From CAYREV01 sp964423345 (lineage in GTDB: Bacteria > Bacteroidota > Rhodothermia > Balneolales > Balneolaceae): a stretch of 64,000 nt of DNA. Under the pieces are notes generated by a model, which saw only the letters and a program-made list of their open reading frames with translations, made no database searches and was not told where the DNA came from. The stretch spans positions 1 through 64,000 of the forward strand of contig CAYREV010000001.1 of NCBI GenBank assembly GCA_964423345.1, written 5' to 3'. Both the position numbers and the translations under genes were made by a program. This document shows, one piece after another, positions 35,457-45,276 of this stretch (position 1 is the first letter of the stretch; the number at the start of each line of letters is the position of its first letter).

Positions 35457-35487
35457 TTGGTTTGATTCGTAGCACACATATACTTTG
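35457..35487 (+). promoter_or_regulatory. Likely recCBD promoter
   Basis: TTG at 35457-35459, 20 bp, then ATACTTTG at 35480-35487 approximates the Bacteroidota TTG/TAnnTTTG promoter and lies 43 bp before the recC ATG. Confidence 0.4.
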
Positions 35488-35530
35488 TACGAAAAGAACC
35501 ATGACATTGGATGTATTTAAATTTTAAGGG

Positions 35531-38500
35531 ATGCTGAACTATTATTACGGCACAGAATTAACCGGGCTGGCCGACGAGCTTATTGAAAGGCTCAATGCTG
35601 AACCGTTGCAAAATCCTCTCTCACCGGAAATATTTGTGGTTCAGAACCATGGCATAGGGCAGTGGCTTTCATTGTATATCGCAGGGAAAGAGGGAGTTGC
35701 CGCAAATCAGAAATTTGAATTTCCCTCCGAACGTATATGGAAATTGATAAGGATGCTCGACGACAGCATACCTGAAACCCTGCCCTCAGACCGGGTGCCG
35801 ATGACCTGGAGCCTTATGGAGATGCTACGGGAGGAAAAAGTTCTTTCCTCATTTAATGAGTTGAGACAATATATCAGCAAGGGGGAGGCGGGTAACGAGG
35901 AGGCCCGCAGGTGGAAACTCTGTACAAAAATTGCGGATGTATTTGACCAGTATCTGATATATCGCCCCGACATGATTTTAAAATGGGAACGGAAGCCGGG
36001 GGAGGGCGGCAGTTCAACAGAACGCTGGCAGAGCCGGTTGTGGAACAGGCTGATCGAATATTGGGAGCAGTTTCATGCTGGGGATAAACTGCACCGTGCG
36101 CGTATGCAGCAAACCCTGCTGGATCGAATCCGGGAGGGTGCTGTCGATGAGGGAAAACTGCCGGAACGGCTAACGGTATTCGGCATCTCTTCCATGCCGC
36201 CGGTATTCGTTGAAATACTGGGAGGTATCGCCAGGTGGACAAAGGTGGACTTCTACCAGTTATGCGTGGATCCCGAAGTCAGGGAAGCATCGGATTTCGA
36301 TAACCCCCTGTTGGCATCGCTTGCCGGGGAACCGACAAAATTCAGGACACTGTTCCATAAGCTGGACACTGTCAACTATATTGGAGTGGAAAGAGAGGTG
36401 GGCGGCCGGGGATCGACGCTGCTTGATCAGCTACACCTTCATTTAAAACAAGATAGAGTCCCCGACAACGACAAGAAGAAAGCTCAGATAGACGATAGCA
36501 TAAGAGTTCATTCTTGCCACAGTCCAATGCGGGAAGTGGAAGTGCTTTATGACCAGTTACTCGATATCCTGGAAGATAACCCCGGCATTAATCCGGAAGA
36601 TATACTGGTTATGACCCCGGATATTGATACCTACGCGCCTATCATCGAAGCGGTATTCGGAATGCCGGATGAGGGACAGCCAAAAATACCTTTCGGAATC
36701 GCCGACCTGGACATAAAGAAAGATAAACAGGCTATCCGGACCTATTTAAAAGTGCTGGAATTATGTGAGAGCCGGTTTAAGCTTACAGATGTTTTGGACC
36801 TGCTGGACATGCGCCCGGTTCAGCAAACTTTCGGCATTGAAGATGAAGACCTGGGAAGGATCGAGCGGTGGGTCGATGAAAACCGTATCCGATGGGGCAT
36901 TGACGAAACATTTAAAAAAGAACTGGGCCTGCCCGGAAACGAAAATTTTACATGGAAGGCTGGACTGAGCAGGATTCTTCTGGGGTATGCCATGGCTCCC
37001 GATGAGGAACACCTCTACGGGGATATGTATCCCTTTGGCGATATTGAAACTTCTGATGACGCTGAACTGGCGGGAAAATTGTCTCATTTCCTGAATGCCC
37101 TGTTCCATTTGCAAAATGCAGTGGATAAAGCGAAGGCTCCATCCCGATGGACACAAATCCTGCATAAGGCTGTAGATCAGTTTCTGCCGGCTGAAAGTGA
37201 ACTGTTTTGGGAGAAGTCAAAGATACGGAGCACCATCCGGCAAGTCGGTGAGAAAAGCAGCCTGGGAGGCTTCTCTCGTGCCATTCCGTTCAGAATTGTC
37301 CGCCTATGGGTTAAAGAACAATTGGAGGGGGGCAAAACGGGCGGGGGCCAGATGGGCAGGGGGGTGATCTTCAGCTCGCTGACGCCCATGCGTACTATTC
37401 CCTTCAAAGTGATCGGCCTTATAGGCATGAACGAAGATGCCTTCCCGCGGTCCAAAATACCTGTTGAGTTTGACCTGATGAATCTTCATCCCCGAAAGGG
37501 GGACCCCAACCGTGCGGAGGAAGACCGATACCTTTTTCTGGAGACGTTGTTGGCGGCAGGCAGCCATCTGTATTTCAGCTATGTGGGGCGAGGCAACCGG
37601 CAGGATATGACCTATCCCCCTTCCACCGTACTTAGCGAATTTCTGGACTATCTCAGGCAATACCACGGTGCAGAAGAGGGATCTATCACTACCGGCCATC
37701 GCCTTCAGGCTTTCAGCCCGGCCTACTACACCACCGAAGAATTATTCAGTTATTCCAAATCGTCACAAGATACGGCATTGGAACTTGGCAGGGGACACAG
37801 CCAAAAATTTTGGGAACAGTTGCCGGAAGCCGATCCGAGCTGGAAACAGATAACCGTTGATGAGCTGGTATCCTTCTTTCAGCACCCCGCTAAATATACC
37901 CTTCGCAATCGGCTTGGGATTTACCTGGACGAGGAGAAAGTGCTGACCGATGACAGGGAACCTTTCGAATTGGAGAAGCTGGATCAATACCTGGTGAAGC
38001 AGGAGCTTTTGGATCGATACCTGGACGGACGGCCCCTGGAACCCTTCCAAAAGATTCTGAAGGCCCGTGATATGTTGCCCCAGGGGTGGAGTGGGGACCG
38101 GGCGTTTGACAGCAGTGCTGAAGATACCCGCCAATTCGGAGATCGGATAAAAATGCAGTTGGACCAGCAGCAGATGGCCGACCTGGAAGTGGATGTTGAA
38201 GTTGCCGGATTTCGCATAACGGGGAAGCTGTCAAGAATTTATGCCGATGCCCGGATGGAGTATCGATTTGGCAAGGGGCGTCCCAAATACAAGATTCAAT
38301 TCTGGATACGACACCTGCTGTTTCAGCTGGCAAAAGAGAAAAGTCATCCGGGGGAAAGCATCTTGTTTTGTTGGGACAAAAATTTAAAAAAATATGTTTT
38401 GAATCCGGTAGAGGATGCACGAAGCATATTGGAACAGTTGGTGGGATGGTATTGGGAAGGGCTGGCAAAACCGTTGCCCTTCTATAGCAAATCATCGTAT

Positions 38501-38731
38501 GCTTTTGCAAAAGAAACAATAGAAAAGGGAAATACCGTTGAAGAGGGAATAGAGAAAGCTGTAAAGAAATGGGAGCCGGGCTTTAATGGTTTTCCGGGGG
38601 AGGGAGACGATCCCTACAACAAACTGACTGTGGAGAGAAAGCATCCTTTTCACAATTCCGGTTTTATAGGTATAAGCAGAGTGTTCTGGACACCCTTTTT
38701 TGAAGTTTTAACAGAGGAGAGGGGTCAATGA
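35531..38731 (+). CDS. recC: Exodeoxyribonuclease V gamma subunit RecC
   Basis: A 1066-residue RecC, the Chi-scanning, helicase-like subunit of RecBCD. The N-terminal segment LNYYYGTELTGLADEL, the VQNHGIGQWLSLYIA and FPSERIWKL motifs, and the later TPMRTIPFKVIGLIGMN and PRKGDPNRAEEDRYLFLETLLAA motifs are the recognised RecC series. The Walker A lysine is absent, as in RecC. It overlaps recB by 4 bp (ATGA), so translation is coupled. RecBCD repairs double-strand breaks and degrades foreign DNA. Confidence 0.95.
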   Translation: MLNYYYGTELTGLADELIERLNAEPLQNPLSPEIFVVQNHGIGQWLSLYIAGKEGVAANQKFEFPSERIWKLIRMLDDSIPETLPSDRVPMTWSLMEMLREEKVLSSFNELRQYISKGEAGNEEARRWKLCTKIADVFDQYLIYRPDMILKWERKPGEGGSSTERWQSRLWNRLIEYWEQFHAGDKLHRARMQQTLLDRIREGAVDEGKLPERLTVFGISSMPPVFVEILGGIARWTKVDFYQLCVDPEVREASDFDNPLLASLAGEPTKFRTLFHKLDTVNYIGVEREVGGRGSTLLDQLHLHLKQDRVPDNDKKKAQIDDSIRVHSCHSPMREVEVLYDQLLDILEDNPGINPEDILVMTPDIDTYAPIIEAVFGMPDEGQPKIPFGIADLDIKKDKQAIRTYLKVLELCESRFKLTDVLDLLDMRPVQQTFGIEDEDLGRIERWVDENRIRWGIDETFKKELGLPGNENFTWKAGLSRILLGYAMAPDEEHLYGDMYPFGDIETSDDAELAGKLSHFLNALFHLQNAVDKAKAPSRWTQILHKAVDQFLPAESELFWEKSKIRSTIRQVGEKSSLGGFSRAIPFRIVRLWVKEQLEGGKTGGGQMGRGVIFSSLTPMRTIPFKVIGLIGMNEDAFPRSKIPVEFDLMNLHPRKGDPNRAEEDRYLFLETLLAAGSHLYFSYVGRGNRQDMTYPPSTVLSEFLDYLRQYHGAEEGSITTGHRLQAFSPAYYTTEELFSYSKSSQDTALELGRGHSQKFWEQLPEADPSWKQITVDELVSFFQHPAKYTLRNRLGIYLDEEKVLTDDREPFELEKLDQYLVKQELLDRYLDGRPLEPFQKILKARDMLPQGWSGDRAFDSSAEDTRQFGDRIKMQLDQQQMADLEVDVEVAGFRITGKLSRIYADARMEYRFGKGRPKYKIQFWIRHLLFQLAKEKSHPGESILFCWDKNLKKYVLNPVEDARSILEQLVGWYWEGLAKPLPFYSKSSYAFAKETIEKGNTVEEGIEKAVKKWEPGFNGFPGEGDDPYNKLTVERKHPFHNSGFIGISRVFWTPFFEVLTEERGQ

Positions 38732-41700
38732 AAAAACTGCAGCCTTTTGAACTTCGTTTTTCAGGAATTAACCTGGTAGAGTCGAGTGCGGGGACCGGTA
38801 AAACCTACAGTATCACCTCCCTGTATATACGCGCACTTATAGAAAAAGAGATTGATGTCGATCAAATCCTGGCAGTAACCTATACCGAGGCGGCCACAAA
38901 AGAGTTGAAAGACCGGATATTAAAGCGTATACGAATATCCCTGCACGTGCTCAAGGGCAATACAGCGGAAAGTACCGGTGAGCGGTTTTACAAAGAACTG
39001 AGAAATCACGTGACCGATCCCAAACAGGCGATAACCCGACTGGAGCAGGCACTGAGAAAATTTGACGAGGCTTCAATCTATACCATTCACGGCTTCTGTT
39101 ACCGTGCATTGCAGGAGCAGGCCTTTGAAAGCGGAGCCATCTACGATGCCGAATTGATTGGCGAGGATACCGAACTGGTACAAGAGGCGGTTGATGATTA
39201 TTGGCGGAGTTGGGTGGCCAAGGTTACGGACAATCCCCAGCAGCGTCCCCTGCTCAAAATGATGACAGATGAAAATATAAATCCGGAATCGCTTGCCGGT
39301 GAATTGGGTCCATATATCGCAAAGCCGTATATGAAGATACTACCGGCGGAGATAGAGGAATTTTCGGTTGGGGAATACCTGGAAAAGCTCAATGAGCTCT
39401 ATGGAAAAATAAAAACCACCTGGGAAGAGAAAAGAGAAGAGCTGTTTCACCTGCTGGATACCGGATTATTAAAAAGATATACCACAAAAAGCCTGGAAAA
39501 GTGGTTCGCAGAAATGGATAATTTTTTAAGGGAGGAGGCGCCTTCCCTGAAAACATTTGGTAATCTTAGCCGCTTTCAGCAAAGTGAGATAGACGGCAGC
39601 CTGAAAAAGAAACCCAGGGAAGAGGGAAAAGATACTCCCAGCCATCCCTTTTTTAAGGCTATTGATGAATACACCCAAACGGCCAATCATCTACAAAAGT
39701 TTAAAATAAAATTTAAGAAAGACCTTTTACTCTATCTACGCCAGGAACTTATAGAAAAAAAAGAGGAGCTTGAAGTATTATCCTATGATGACCTGTTGCT
39801 TCGCCTGCGCAACGCCCTGAATGATGAGGAGCGGGGAAAAATGCTGGCGGAAAAACTCTATGCCAAGTATCCCATTGCCTTGGTGGACGAATTTCAGGAT
39901 ACCGACCCCAATCAGTATGCTATTTTCCGATCTATCTATAAAAGCCGGAACGGCACCCTTTTTATGATTGGAGACCCCAAGCAGTCCATTTATAATTTCA
40001 GGGGAGCAGATGTCTTTTCCTATCTGGCTGCCCGGAAGGATGTGCCCGGTACCAACAGGTACAGCCTGGATCGAAACTATAGGTCAACACCAAAACTGCT
40101 GGAGGGGTTAAATGCCTTTTGGGGATCACACGGGAAGCCATTTTTGGTGGATGAGATAGCATACAGGCAGCTATTTGGGGGAGATGAGCAGGAAGAAGAC
40201 AAAGTATTCCGAATCCGCGGCAATGAAGTCCCCCCCATACGTTTTCGGCGGTTGACAACAGAGAACGGCGATATCCTTAGGAAGGATGCGGCCGGTGAGT
40301 TAGCTGCCCTGGACACTTCAAAAGAGATACAACGCCTGCTTGACAGTGGAAGGGACGGGGCGGTTACCATCGGCGAAAAGGGAGTGGCAGCCAAAGATAT
40401 AGCCGTGTTGGTAAGAACCCATAAACAGGCTGAGCTGATACGGGACAAACTTCAGGATCTTGGCATTAAAAGTGTGTTACATAGCAAAGAGAGCGTATTT
40501 GAAAGTGATGAAGCCCTTCAAATGGAGTACCTTTTAAAAGCAGTGGCGGAACCCTCAAGCGATTCCCGCATTAAAACAGCACTTTCACAGCCTTATACCG
40601 GTTATACCGCCCGCCGGCTGCAGGCTATTGAGGAGGATAGCGAGCAGTGGTCGGCCATCCTTCAACGGTTTTCAGAATGGCATGAAGTCTGGCGTAAAAA
40701 GGGATTTGCAGCTATGTTTCGCGATATACAACAGGAGTGGAGCATTGGGAAACAGCTGGTAGGCTATACGGACGGGGAACGTCGGCTGACAAACTTTCTG
40801 CACCTGGGTGAATTACTGCAAGAAGAGTCAGGAAAACATGGCAAAGGTGGCCGAAGCCTGATACATTGGCTCGCACGCAAACGAAAGGAAAACAGGAGCG
40901 AGGGACGGGAAGAGGAACAGCTTCGCCTTGAAAGTGATGAGAAGCTGGTAAAAGTCGTAACCATGCATAAAAGCAAGGGCCTTGAGTACCCGATTGTCTT
41001 TTGTCCCTTCCTGTGGTATGGACCACACTACAAAGATGGGGGGCAGCCGCTTGAATATCACGATCCGGAGGATACCACTACCGTTTACCTGGATCTGAAC
41101 GGTAAGTCGGATCCTGAAAGGGCACAGAAACGTTTTTATGAATACCGGGAACAGCAGGCTGAAAGCCTGCGCCTGGCTTACGTAGCCATGACCCGTGCAC
41201 AATGCGCCCTTTATATTTCCGCAGGGTTTGCCAACGATACCGAGTATTCCTCGCTGGGCTATCTTCTGCAGGATCCGGAACAGGCCGAAAAGCTGCTGAA
41301 GGATAAACTTAAAATCGGGGAGTCGGCCGACTGGACTCCGGAGGATATGCACCATAGGGTTGGTGAACTATGCGAGAGCAATCCCGCACTGTTCAGTCTT
41401 TGTGAGAAGCCGGTAGACGCAGGGAAACAACAGCTGGAGTTGCTGTCCGGAGAGGAAGATAGATCACTCCACCGCCGATCGTTTACGCGGGCTACCCCCC
41501 TTGAAACATCCTACACTCTATCCAGTTTTTCTTCCCTGAGCAGCTGGATGAAAGGCGATCCGGACGAACCGGATTACGACCAGTACCTTGAGATGGGTAC
41601 CGCGGAACCGGTAACGGGGCGCCCTGAAAAAGATCTCAGTATGTTTACTTTCCCCAAAGGCCCCGACCCGGGTACCTGTATCCATCATATTTTTGAAGAG

Positions 41701-42330
41701 ATACAGTTTTCACAGTTAGCAAATGCGGGTTCAGTTATTGAGGAATACCTGTCACGCTATGGAATTGATGCCCAATGGGCCCCTGCAGTCGAGCGGATGA
41801 TCCGTACAGTTGTCGACAAGCCGATCGGCCGTGAAGGGGTTGAATTCAGCTTGTCGGGGCTGCAAACGGGGGCTGCTATTACCGAGATGGAATTCCACTA
41901 TCGCACCGGCGGTATCAAAACTACAGAAATGCTTTCCATCCTCAGGGACGGTGAGGGGAGCGGGGATCAGGGAATGGCGGCAAGGGGTTTCCTGAAAGGG
42001 TTCATTGACCTGACATTCAGGGTGGATAACCGGTATTATATACTCGATTATAAGACCAATTACCTTGGGGATACCAAGGCCGATTACCGTGCCGATAAGC
42101 TGGAAAGGGAAATGCGGGAGGCTTCCTATGATTTGCAGTATCATATCTACACCATAGCGCTTCATCGCCACCTGCTTAAAAGGATGCCCGGCTATTCCTA
42201 TAAAGAACATTTTGGAGGCGTATACTACCTGTTTCTCCGGGGAATGAACAAAGCGGGTGAAGAGGGAATATACTTTGACCGGCCTGACGAATCGGTTATC
42301 CATAAACTGAACGAATATATCGGCACCTAA
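38728..42330 (+). CDS. recB: Exodeoxyribonuclease V beta subunit RecB
   Basis: A 1200-residue SF1 helicase-nuclease. Walker A AGTGKT is at residues 21-26, the helicase motif DEFQDTDPNQY near 390, and the motif VTMHKSKGLEYPIVF near 748. The C-terminal nuclease domain has GFIDLTFRVDNRYYILDYKTN (key residues D and K of the D-x-K motif) near 1095. It is near the normal length of E. coli RecB (1180). It lies between recC (4-bp overlap) and recD (2-bp gap). Confidence 0.96.
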   Translation: MKKLQPFELRFSGINLVESSAGTGKTYSITSLYIRALIEKEIDVDQILAVTYTEAATKELKDRILKRIRISLHVLKGNTAESTGERFYKELRNHVTDPKQAITRLEQALRKFDEASIYTIHGFCYRALQEQAFESGAIYDAELIGEDTELVQEAVDDYWRSWVAKVTDNPQQRPLLKMMTDENINPESLAGELGPYIAKPYMKILPAEIEEFSVGEYLEKLNELYGKIKTTWEEKREELFHLLDTGLLKRYTTKSLEKWFAEMDNFLREEAPSLKTFGNLSRFQQSEIDGSLKKKPREEGKDTPSHPFFKAIDEYTQTANHLQKFKIKFKKDLLLYLRQELIEKKEELEVLSYDDLLLRLRNALNDEERGKMLAEKLYAKYPIALVDEFQDTDPNQYAIFRSIYKSRNGTLFMIGDPKQSIYNFRGADVFSYLAARKDVPGTNRYSLDRNYRSTPKLLEGLNAFWGSHGKPFLVDEIAYRQLFGGDEQEEDKVFRIRGNEVPPIRFRRLTTENGDILRKDAAGELAALDTSKEIQRLLDSGRDGAVTIGEKGVAAKDIAVLVRTHKQAELIRDKLQDLGIKSVLHSKESVFESDEALQMEYLLKAVAEPSSDSRIKTALSQPYTGYTARRLQAIEEDSEQWSAILQRFSEWHEVWRKKGFAAMFRDIQQEWSIGKQLVGYTDGERRLTNFLHLGELLQEESGKHGKGGRSLIHWLARKRKENRSEGREEEQLRLESDEKLVKVVTMHKSKGLEYPIVFCPFLWYGPHYKDGGQPLEYHDPEDTTTVYLDLNGKSDPERAQKRFYEYREQQAESLRLAYVAMTRAQCALYISAGFANDTEYSSLGYLLQDPEQAEKLLKDKLKIGESADWTPEDMHHRVGELCESNPALFSLCEKPVDAGKQQLELLSGEEDRSLHRRSFTRATPLETSYTLSSFSSLSSWMKGDPDEPDYDQYLEMGTAEPVTGRPEKDLSMFTFPKGPDPGTCIHHIFEEIQFSQLANAGSVIEEYLSRYGIDAQWAPAVERMIRTVVDKPIGREGVEFSLSGLQTGAAITEMEFHYRTGGIKTTEMLSILRDGEGSGDQGMAARGFLKGFIDLTFRVDNRYYILDYKTNYLGDTKADYRADKLEREMREASYDLQYHIYTIALHRHLLKRMPGYSYKEHFGGVYYLFLRGMNKAGEEGIYFDRPDESVIHKLNEYIGT

Positions 42331-42332
42331 CC

Positions 42333-44177
42333 ATGGGTTCTATGTTGAATAAGCTTTCAAAGCTAAGAGACCGGGATATCCTTACGGATATCGATTTTGA
42401 ATGGTGCAGGGTGCTTTTGAAAGGCCACCCCGACCTTTCGGAGCATGTGATGCTCGCTGCATGCCTGGCCAGTTATCTATACCGTCAGGGAGACGTATGT
42501 GTCCCATTAGACCGTTACGCCGGAAAGGCTCTTTTCACCGAAGATGAACCGGATTACACTCTTACGGCTCCGGACCTTGATAGATGGCTGCAATCGCTGG
42601 TTGAGAGTCGTGCGGTGGGGCAGGGAGGAGAATTCAAGCCCCTCATACTGGAGGAGGAAAACCGGCTCTACCTGCATAAGCTGTGGACCTACGAACAGGT
42701 ATTGGCTCAAAATATTCTTCAGAAAGCACGTATCGAGCATGAAGGGGTGAATATTGGTAAGCTGAAGCCAACAATGGATAAGATATTTGGCGATGGGACA
42801 GAAGATAAAGACCCCAACCTGCAAAAGCTGGCCGCAGCTGCTTCACTCCTCAATAACCTTACCGTTATTTCCGGGGGGCCCGGAACGGGAAAAACAACGA
42901 CTGTAGCCCGGATACTGGTGATGCTGATTGAACTTTACAGGGAACGGGAATCAGAACCAGCCATAGCCATGGCTGCTCCGACGGGTAAGGCCGCCGCACG
43001 GCTGGAGGAATCCATACGAAATGTGTTGACAACGATGGAGCTAAGTGATGAGGACCGGGCATTGATACCCGACGAAGCCCGGACCGTTCACCAGCTTATG
43101 GGGGCACGCAGGCACTCTTCCCGTTTCAGGTACCATTCGGAAAACCCCCTGCCTTACGACGTTGTCATTGTCGATGAAGCTTCCATGATAGCACAGGGGC
43201 TGATGAGTAAACTGACTGAGGCCTTGCGTCCTGAAACCAGGCTTATCATGCTGGGAGACAAGGATCAACTGGCTTCGGTGGAGGCGGGGTCTGTACTGGG
43301 AGATATTTGTGCCTCGGGAGAAAACCTGTTTTCAGCTTCATATTCTAAGAAACTGACAGATTTTTCCCTAAATATGCCCGAAGAGATGATCTCCCCGACT
43401 CCTGAACCCCTTACGAATAATATTATCCTGTTGAAAAAAAGTTATCGTTTTAAAGAAGGCAGCGGAATACTGGAACTCTCTCATGCAGTAAACAGCGGGG
43501 AGGACAGCCGGGCGGCAGAGGTGCTCGATTCTCCTGCTTATGATAAGGCCCGGTTCATAGAGATAAATACCCCGGAGGATTTTGAAAAACAACTCAGGGA
43601 AATTGTGGAAACCTATTTCTCCTCTTTAATGAGGAGCAGATCGGCGGAAGGGATGTTTAAGACCTACCGTCAATTCAGGATGCTGACAGCCCATCGAAAA
43701 GGACCTTTGGGGGTGAAACATCTAAATAGCATGATTGAAAGATTTTTGTGGGAGAGGGGAGCGGTAACAAAGTTTGAAAGATGGTATCACGGCAAACCGG
43801 TTATTGTTAACAGGAATGACTATGCACTGGGGCTGAATAATGGGGATATCGGTATGTGTGTGATGGGAAAGGGCGGCGATCCCCAGCTATATTTTGAAAA
43901 GGAGGGGGGATACCGCACCATTGATCCGGCCAGGCTTCCGGACCACACCACAGCTTTTGCACTCACCGTACATAAAAGCCAGGGCTCTGAATTTGAACAC
44001 ATCTTTCTTGTCCTTCCCGCACAGGAATCCAGGGTCCTGAGCCGTGAATTGATATATACTGCTATTACCCGCGCACGGCAAAGCATTACCATCGGAGGAC
44101 GTAAAGAGATATTCAGGCAGGGAGTGGCCCGTAAACTCAACAGAACATCCGGACTGAAAGGCCTTATCTGGAGCTGA
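42333..44177 (+). CDS. recD: Exodeoxyribonuclease V alpha subunit RecD
   Basis: A 614-residue SF1B 5'-3' helicase subunit. Walker A GGPGTGKT is at residues 181-188; later motifs include AAPTGKAAARLEESI, DEASMI, LGDKDQLASVEAG and the C-terminal ALTVHKSQGSEFEHI and YTAITRARQ. Length equals E. coli RecD (608). It completes the tight recC-recB-recD operon. Confidence 0.95.
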   Translation: MGSMLNKLSKLRDRDILTDIDFEWCRVLLKGHPDLSEHVMLAACLASYLYRQGDVCVPLDRYAGKALFTEDEPDYTLTAPDLDRWLQSLVESRAVGQGGEFKPLILEEENRLYLHKLWTYEQVLAQNILQKARIEHEGVNIGKLKPTMDKIFGDGTEDKDPNLQKLAAAASLLNNLTVISGGPGTGKTTTVARILVMLIELYRERESEPAIAMAAPTGKAAARLEESIRNVLTTMELSDEDRALIPDEARTVHQLMGARRHSSRFRYHSENPLPYDVVIVDEASMIAQGLMSKLTEALRPETRLIMLGDKDQLASVEAGSVLGDICASGENLFSASYSKKLTDFSLNMPEEMISPTPEPLTNNIILLKKSYRFKEGSGILELSHAVNSGEDSRAAEVLDSPAYDKARFIEINTPEDFEKQLREIVETYFSSLMRSRSAEGMFKTYRQFRMLTAHRKGPLGVKHLNSMIERFLWERGAVTKFERWYHGKPVIVNRNDYALGLNNGDIGMCVMGKGGDPQLYFEKEGGYRTIDPARLPDHTTAFALTVHKSQGSEFEHIFLVLPAQESRVLSRELIYTAITRARQSITIGGRKEIFRQGVARKLNRTSGLKGLIWS

Positions 44178-44380
44178 GGGGTAGATTGATCGTCGGGGCA
44201 GGTGCCTGCACATCTCTAAAGCAAAGGGGTGGGAAAGGAGCAACAATGATGATTTTCTTCGGAACAAAGGATGGGTATTGCTGTATAACAAAACAAGCAC
44301 AATTGATACCCCCTAAACCAATTGTGTTTTGTAAAAAGTACCCAGTGTACTTTTGTACCCCGAAAAGCCAACGTATCAAA

Positions 44381-44417
44381 GGGAGCCGGTTGAAAGCTGG
44401 CTCTCTTTTTCTTTTTT
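44381..44417 (+). terminator. recCBD terminator
   Basis: GGGAGCCGG (44381-44389) pairs with CTGGCTCTC (44397-44405) with two G-U pairs, followed by TTTTTCTTTTTT. It closes the recCBD unit. Confidence 0.8.
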
Positions 44418-44448
44418 ATTTTACCTCTATTCCTGCCTTTCCTTTTAT

Positions 44449-44478
44449 TTGTACTATATGCAAATCGGTTTAAATTTG
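44449..44478 (+). promoter_or_regulatory. ppa promoter (Bacteroidota type)
   Basis: TTG at 44449-44451, a 19-bp spacer and TAAATTTG at 44471-44478 match TTG-N19-TAnnTTTG exactly, 37 bp before the ppa ATG. Confidence 0.6.
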
Positions 44479-44515
44479 ACCCCTAAGGTTAAGGTTAATC
44501 CGAAATGTTACGGCC

Positions 44516-45211
44516 ATGAAAACAGAATCTATTCACCGGTTTTTAGAACTCAGCAAGCTATTCTCCAAACCCCATCCATGGCACGGTATTTCTGTGGGTA
44601 TGGATACACCCGAAACGATCAGGGTATATATCGAAATCGTACCGGGGGATACCATGAAATATGAGCTGGATAAAGAAAGCGGATACTTGAAAGTGGACCG
44701 CCCACAGCGTTTTTCCAGTATCTGTCCCGTACCTTATGGTTTTGTACCCCAGACTCTTTGTTTGAAAGAAGTGGGAGAGTATTGTATGGAAAAAACAGGT
44801 CGGAAAGGCATAAAGGGAGACGGAGACCCCCTGGATATTTGCGTGATCACCGAGAGAAATGTACCGCACGGCAATCTCATCCTGGATGCCAAGCCCGTTG
44901 GGGGTTTCAGGATGATCGACGGGAATGAAGCGGATGACAAGCTTATAGCGGTAATGAAGGGGGATGCACTGTATGGAGAGATGACCGATATTGCAGAAGT
45001 ACCCGACCATCTTATAGAGCGGCTTTCTCACTACTTCCTAACCTATAAGGATATGCCCGGTAAAGAAGAGAGTAGAAAATCCGAAATCACCCATACGTAT
45101 GGCAGGGATGAAGCCTATGAAGTAATAAGGAGAAGCAGGACCGATTACCGTGAGGCTTTTAATGAAGACAAGCAGGAACTGTTCTCCATGATTCGGCACG
45201 GATTGGGATAA
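44516..45211 (+). CDS. ppa: Inorganic pyrophosphatase, family I
   Basis: A 231-residue soluble PPase that hydrolyses pyrophosphate to drive biosynthesis. The metal-binding core is GDGDPLDICVITE with the family signature D-x-D-P-x-D; the FSSICPVPYGFVPQT strand and the KPVGGFRMIDGNEADDKLIAV segment also fit. It is longer than the 175-residue E. coli enzyme because of extra C-terminal helices. The protein is monocistronic with its own promoter. Confidence 0.94.
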   Translation: MKTESIHRFLELSKLFSKPHPWHGISVGMDTPETIRVYIEIVPGDTMKYELDKESGYLKVDRPQRFSSICPVPYGFVPQTLCLKEVGEYCMEKTGRKGIKGDGDPLDICVITERNVPHGNLILDAKPVGGFRMIDGNEADDKLIAVMKGDALYGEMTDIAEVPDHLIERLSHYFLTYKDMPGKEESRKSEITHTYGRDEAYEVIRRSRTDYREAFNEDKQELFSMIRHGLG

Positions 45212-45235
45212 GAGGCAAGGGGGATGGGAATATTA

Positions 45236-45260
45236 TCCGGCAGCATTTAGCACTGCCGGA
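45236..45260. terminator. Convergent hairpin between ppa and FKBP gene
   Basis: TCCGGCAG (45236-45243) pairs perfectly with CTGCCGGA (45253-45260), with a nine-base loop. Downstream on the plus strand comes an AT-rich run with TTTTTTA (about 45272). It probably ends ppa and perhaps the opposing gene. Confidence 0.5.
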
Positions 45261-45276
45261 CGATATTCATTATTTT

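Larger units (their letters stand above)
35183..35530. other. Intergenic region before recC
   Basis: This 348-bp stretch has a hairpin AAAGGGGA/TCCCCTTT (35274-35281 with 35298-35305), a tiny minus-strand peptide frame (35353-35427) and the likely recC promoter. A 65-codon plus frame at 35330 has no support. Confidence 0.4.
44178..44515. other. Gap between recD and ppa with three hairpins
   Basis: This 338-bp gap contains three hairpins in a row on the plus strand: CACAATTG/CAATTGTG (44298-44326) followed by TTTT; AAAGTAC/GTACTTT (44335-44353) followed by T; and the strong terminator at 44381. The ppa promoter follows. No coding frame is supported; a 95-codon frame at 44186 has atypical sequence. 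Confidence 0.55.

Noticed and set aside
44186..44473. 95-codon frame between recD and ppa
   Set aside because: Runs through three hairpins and a terminator T tract.
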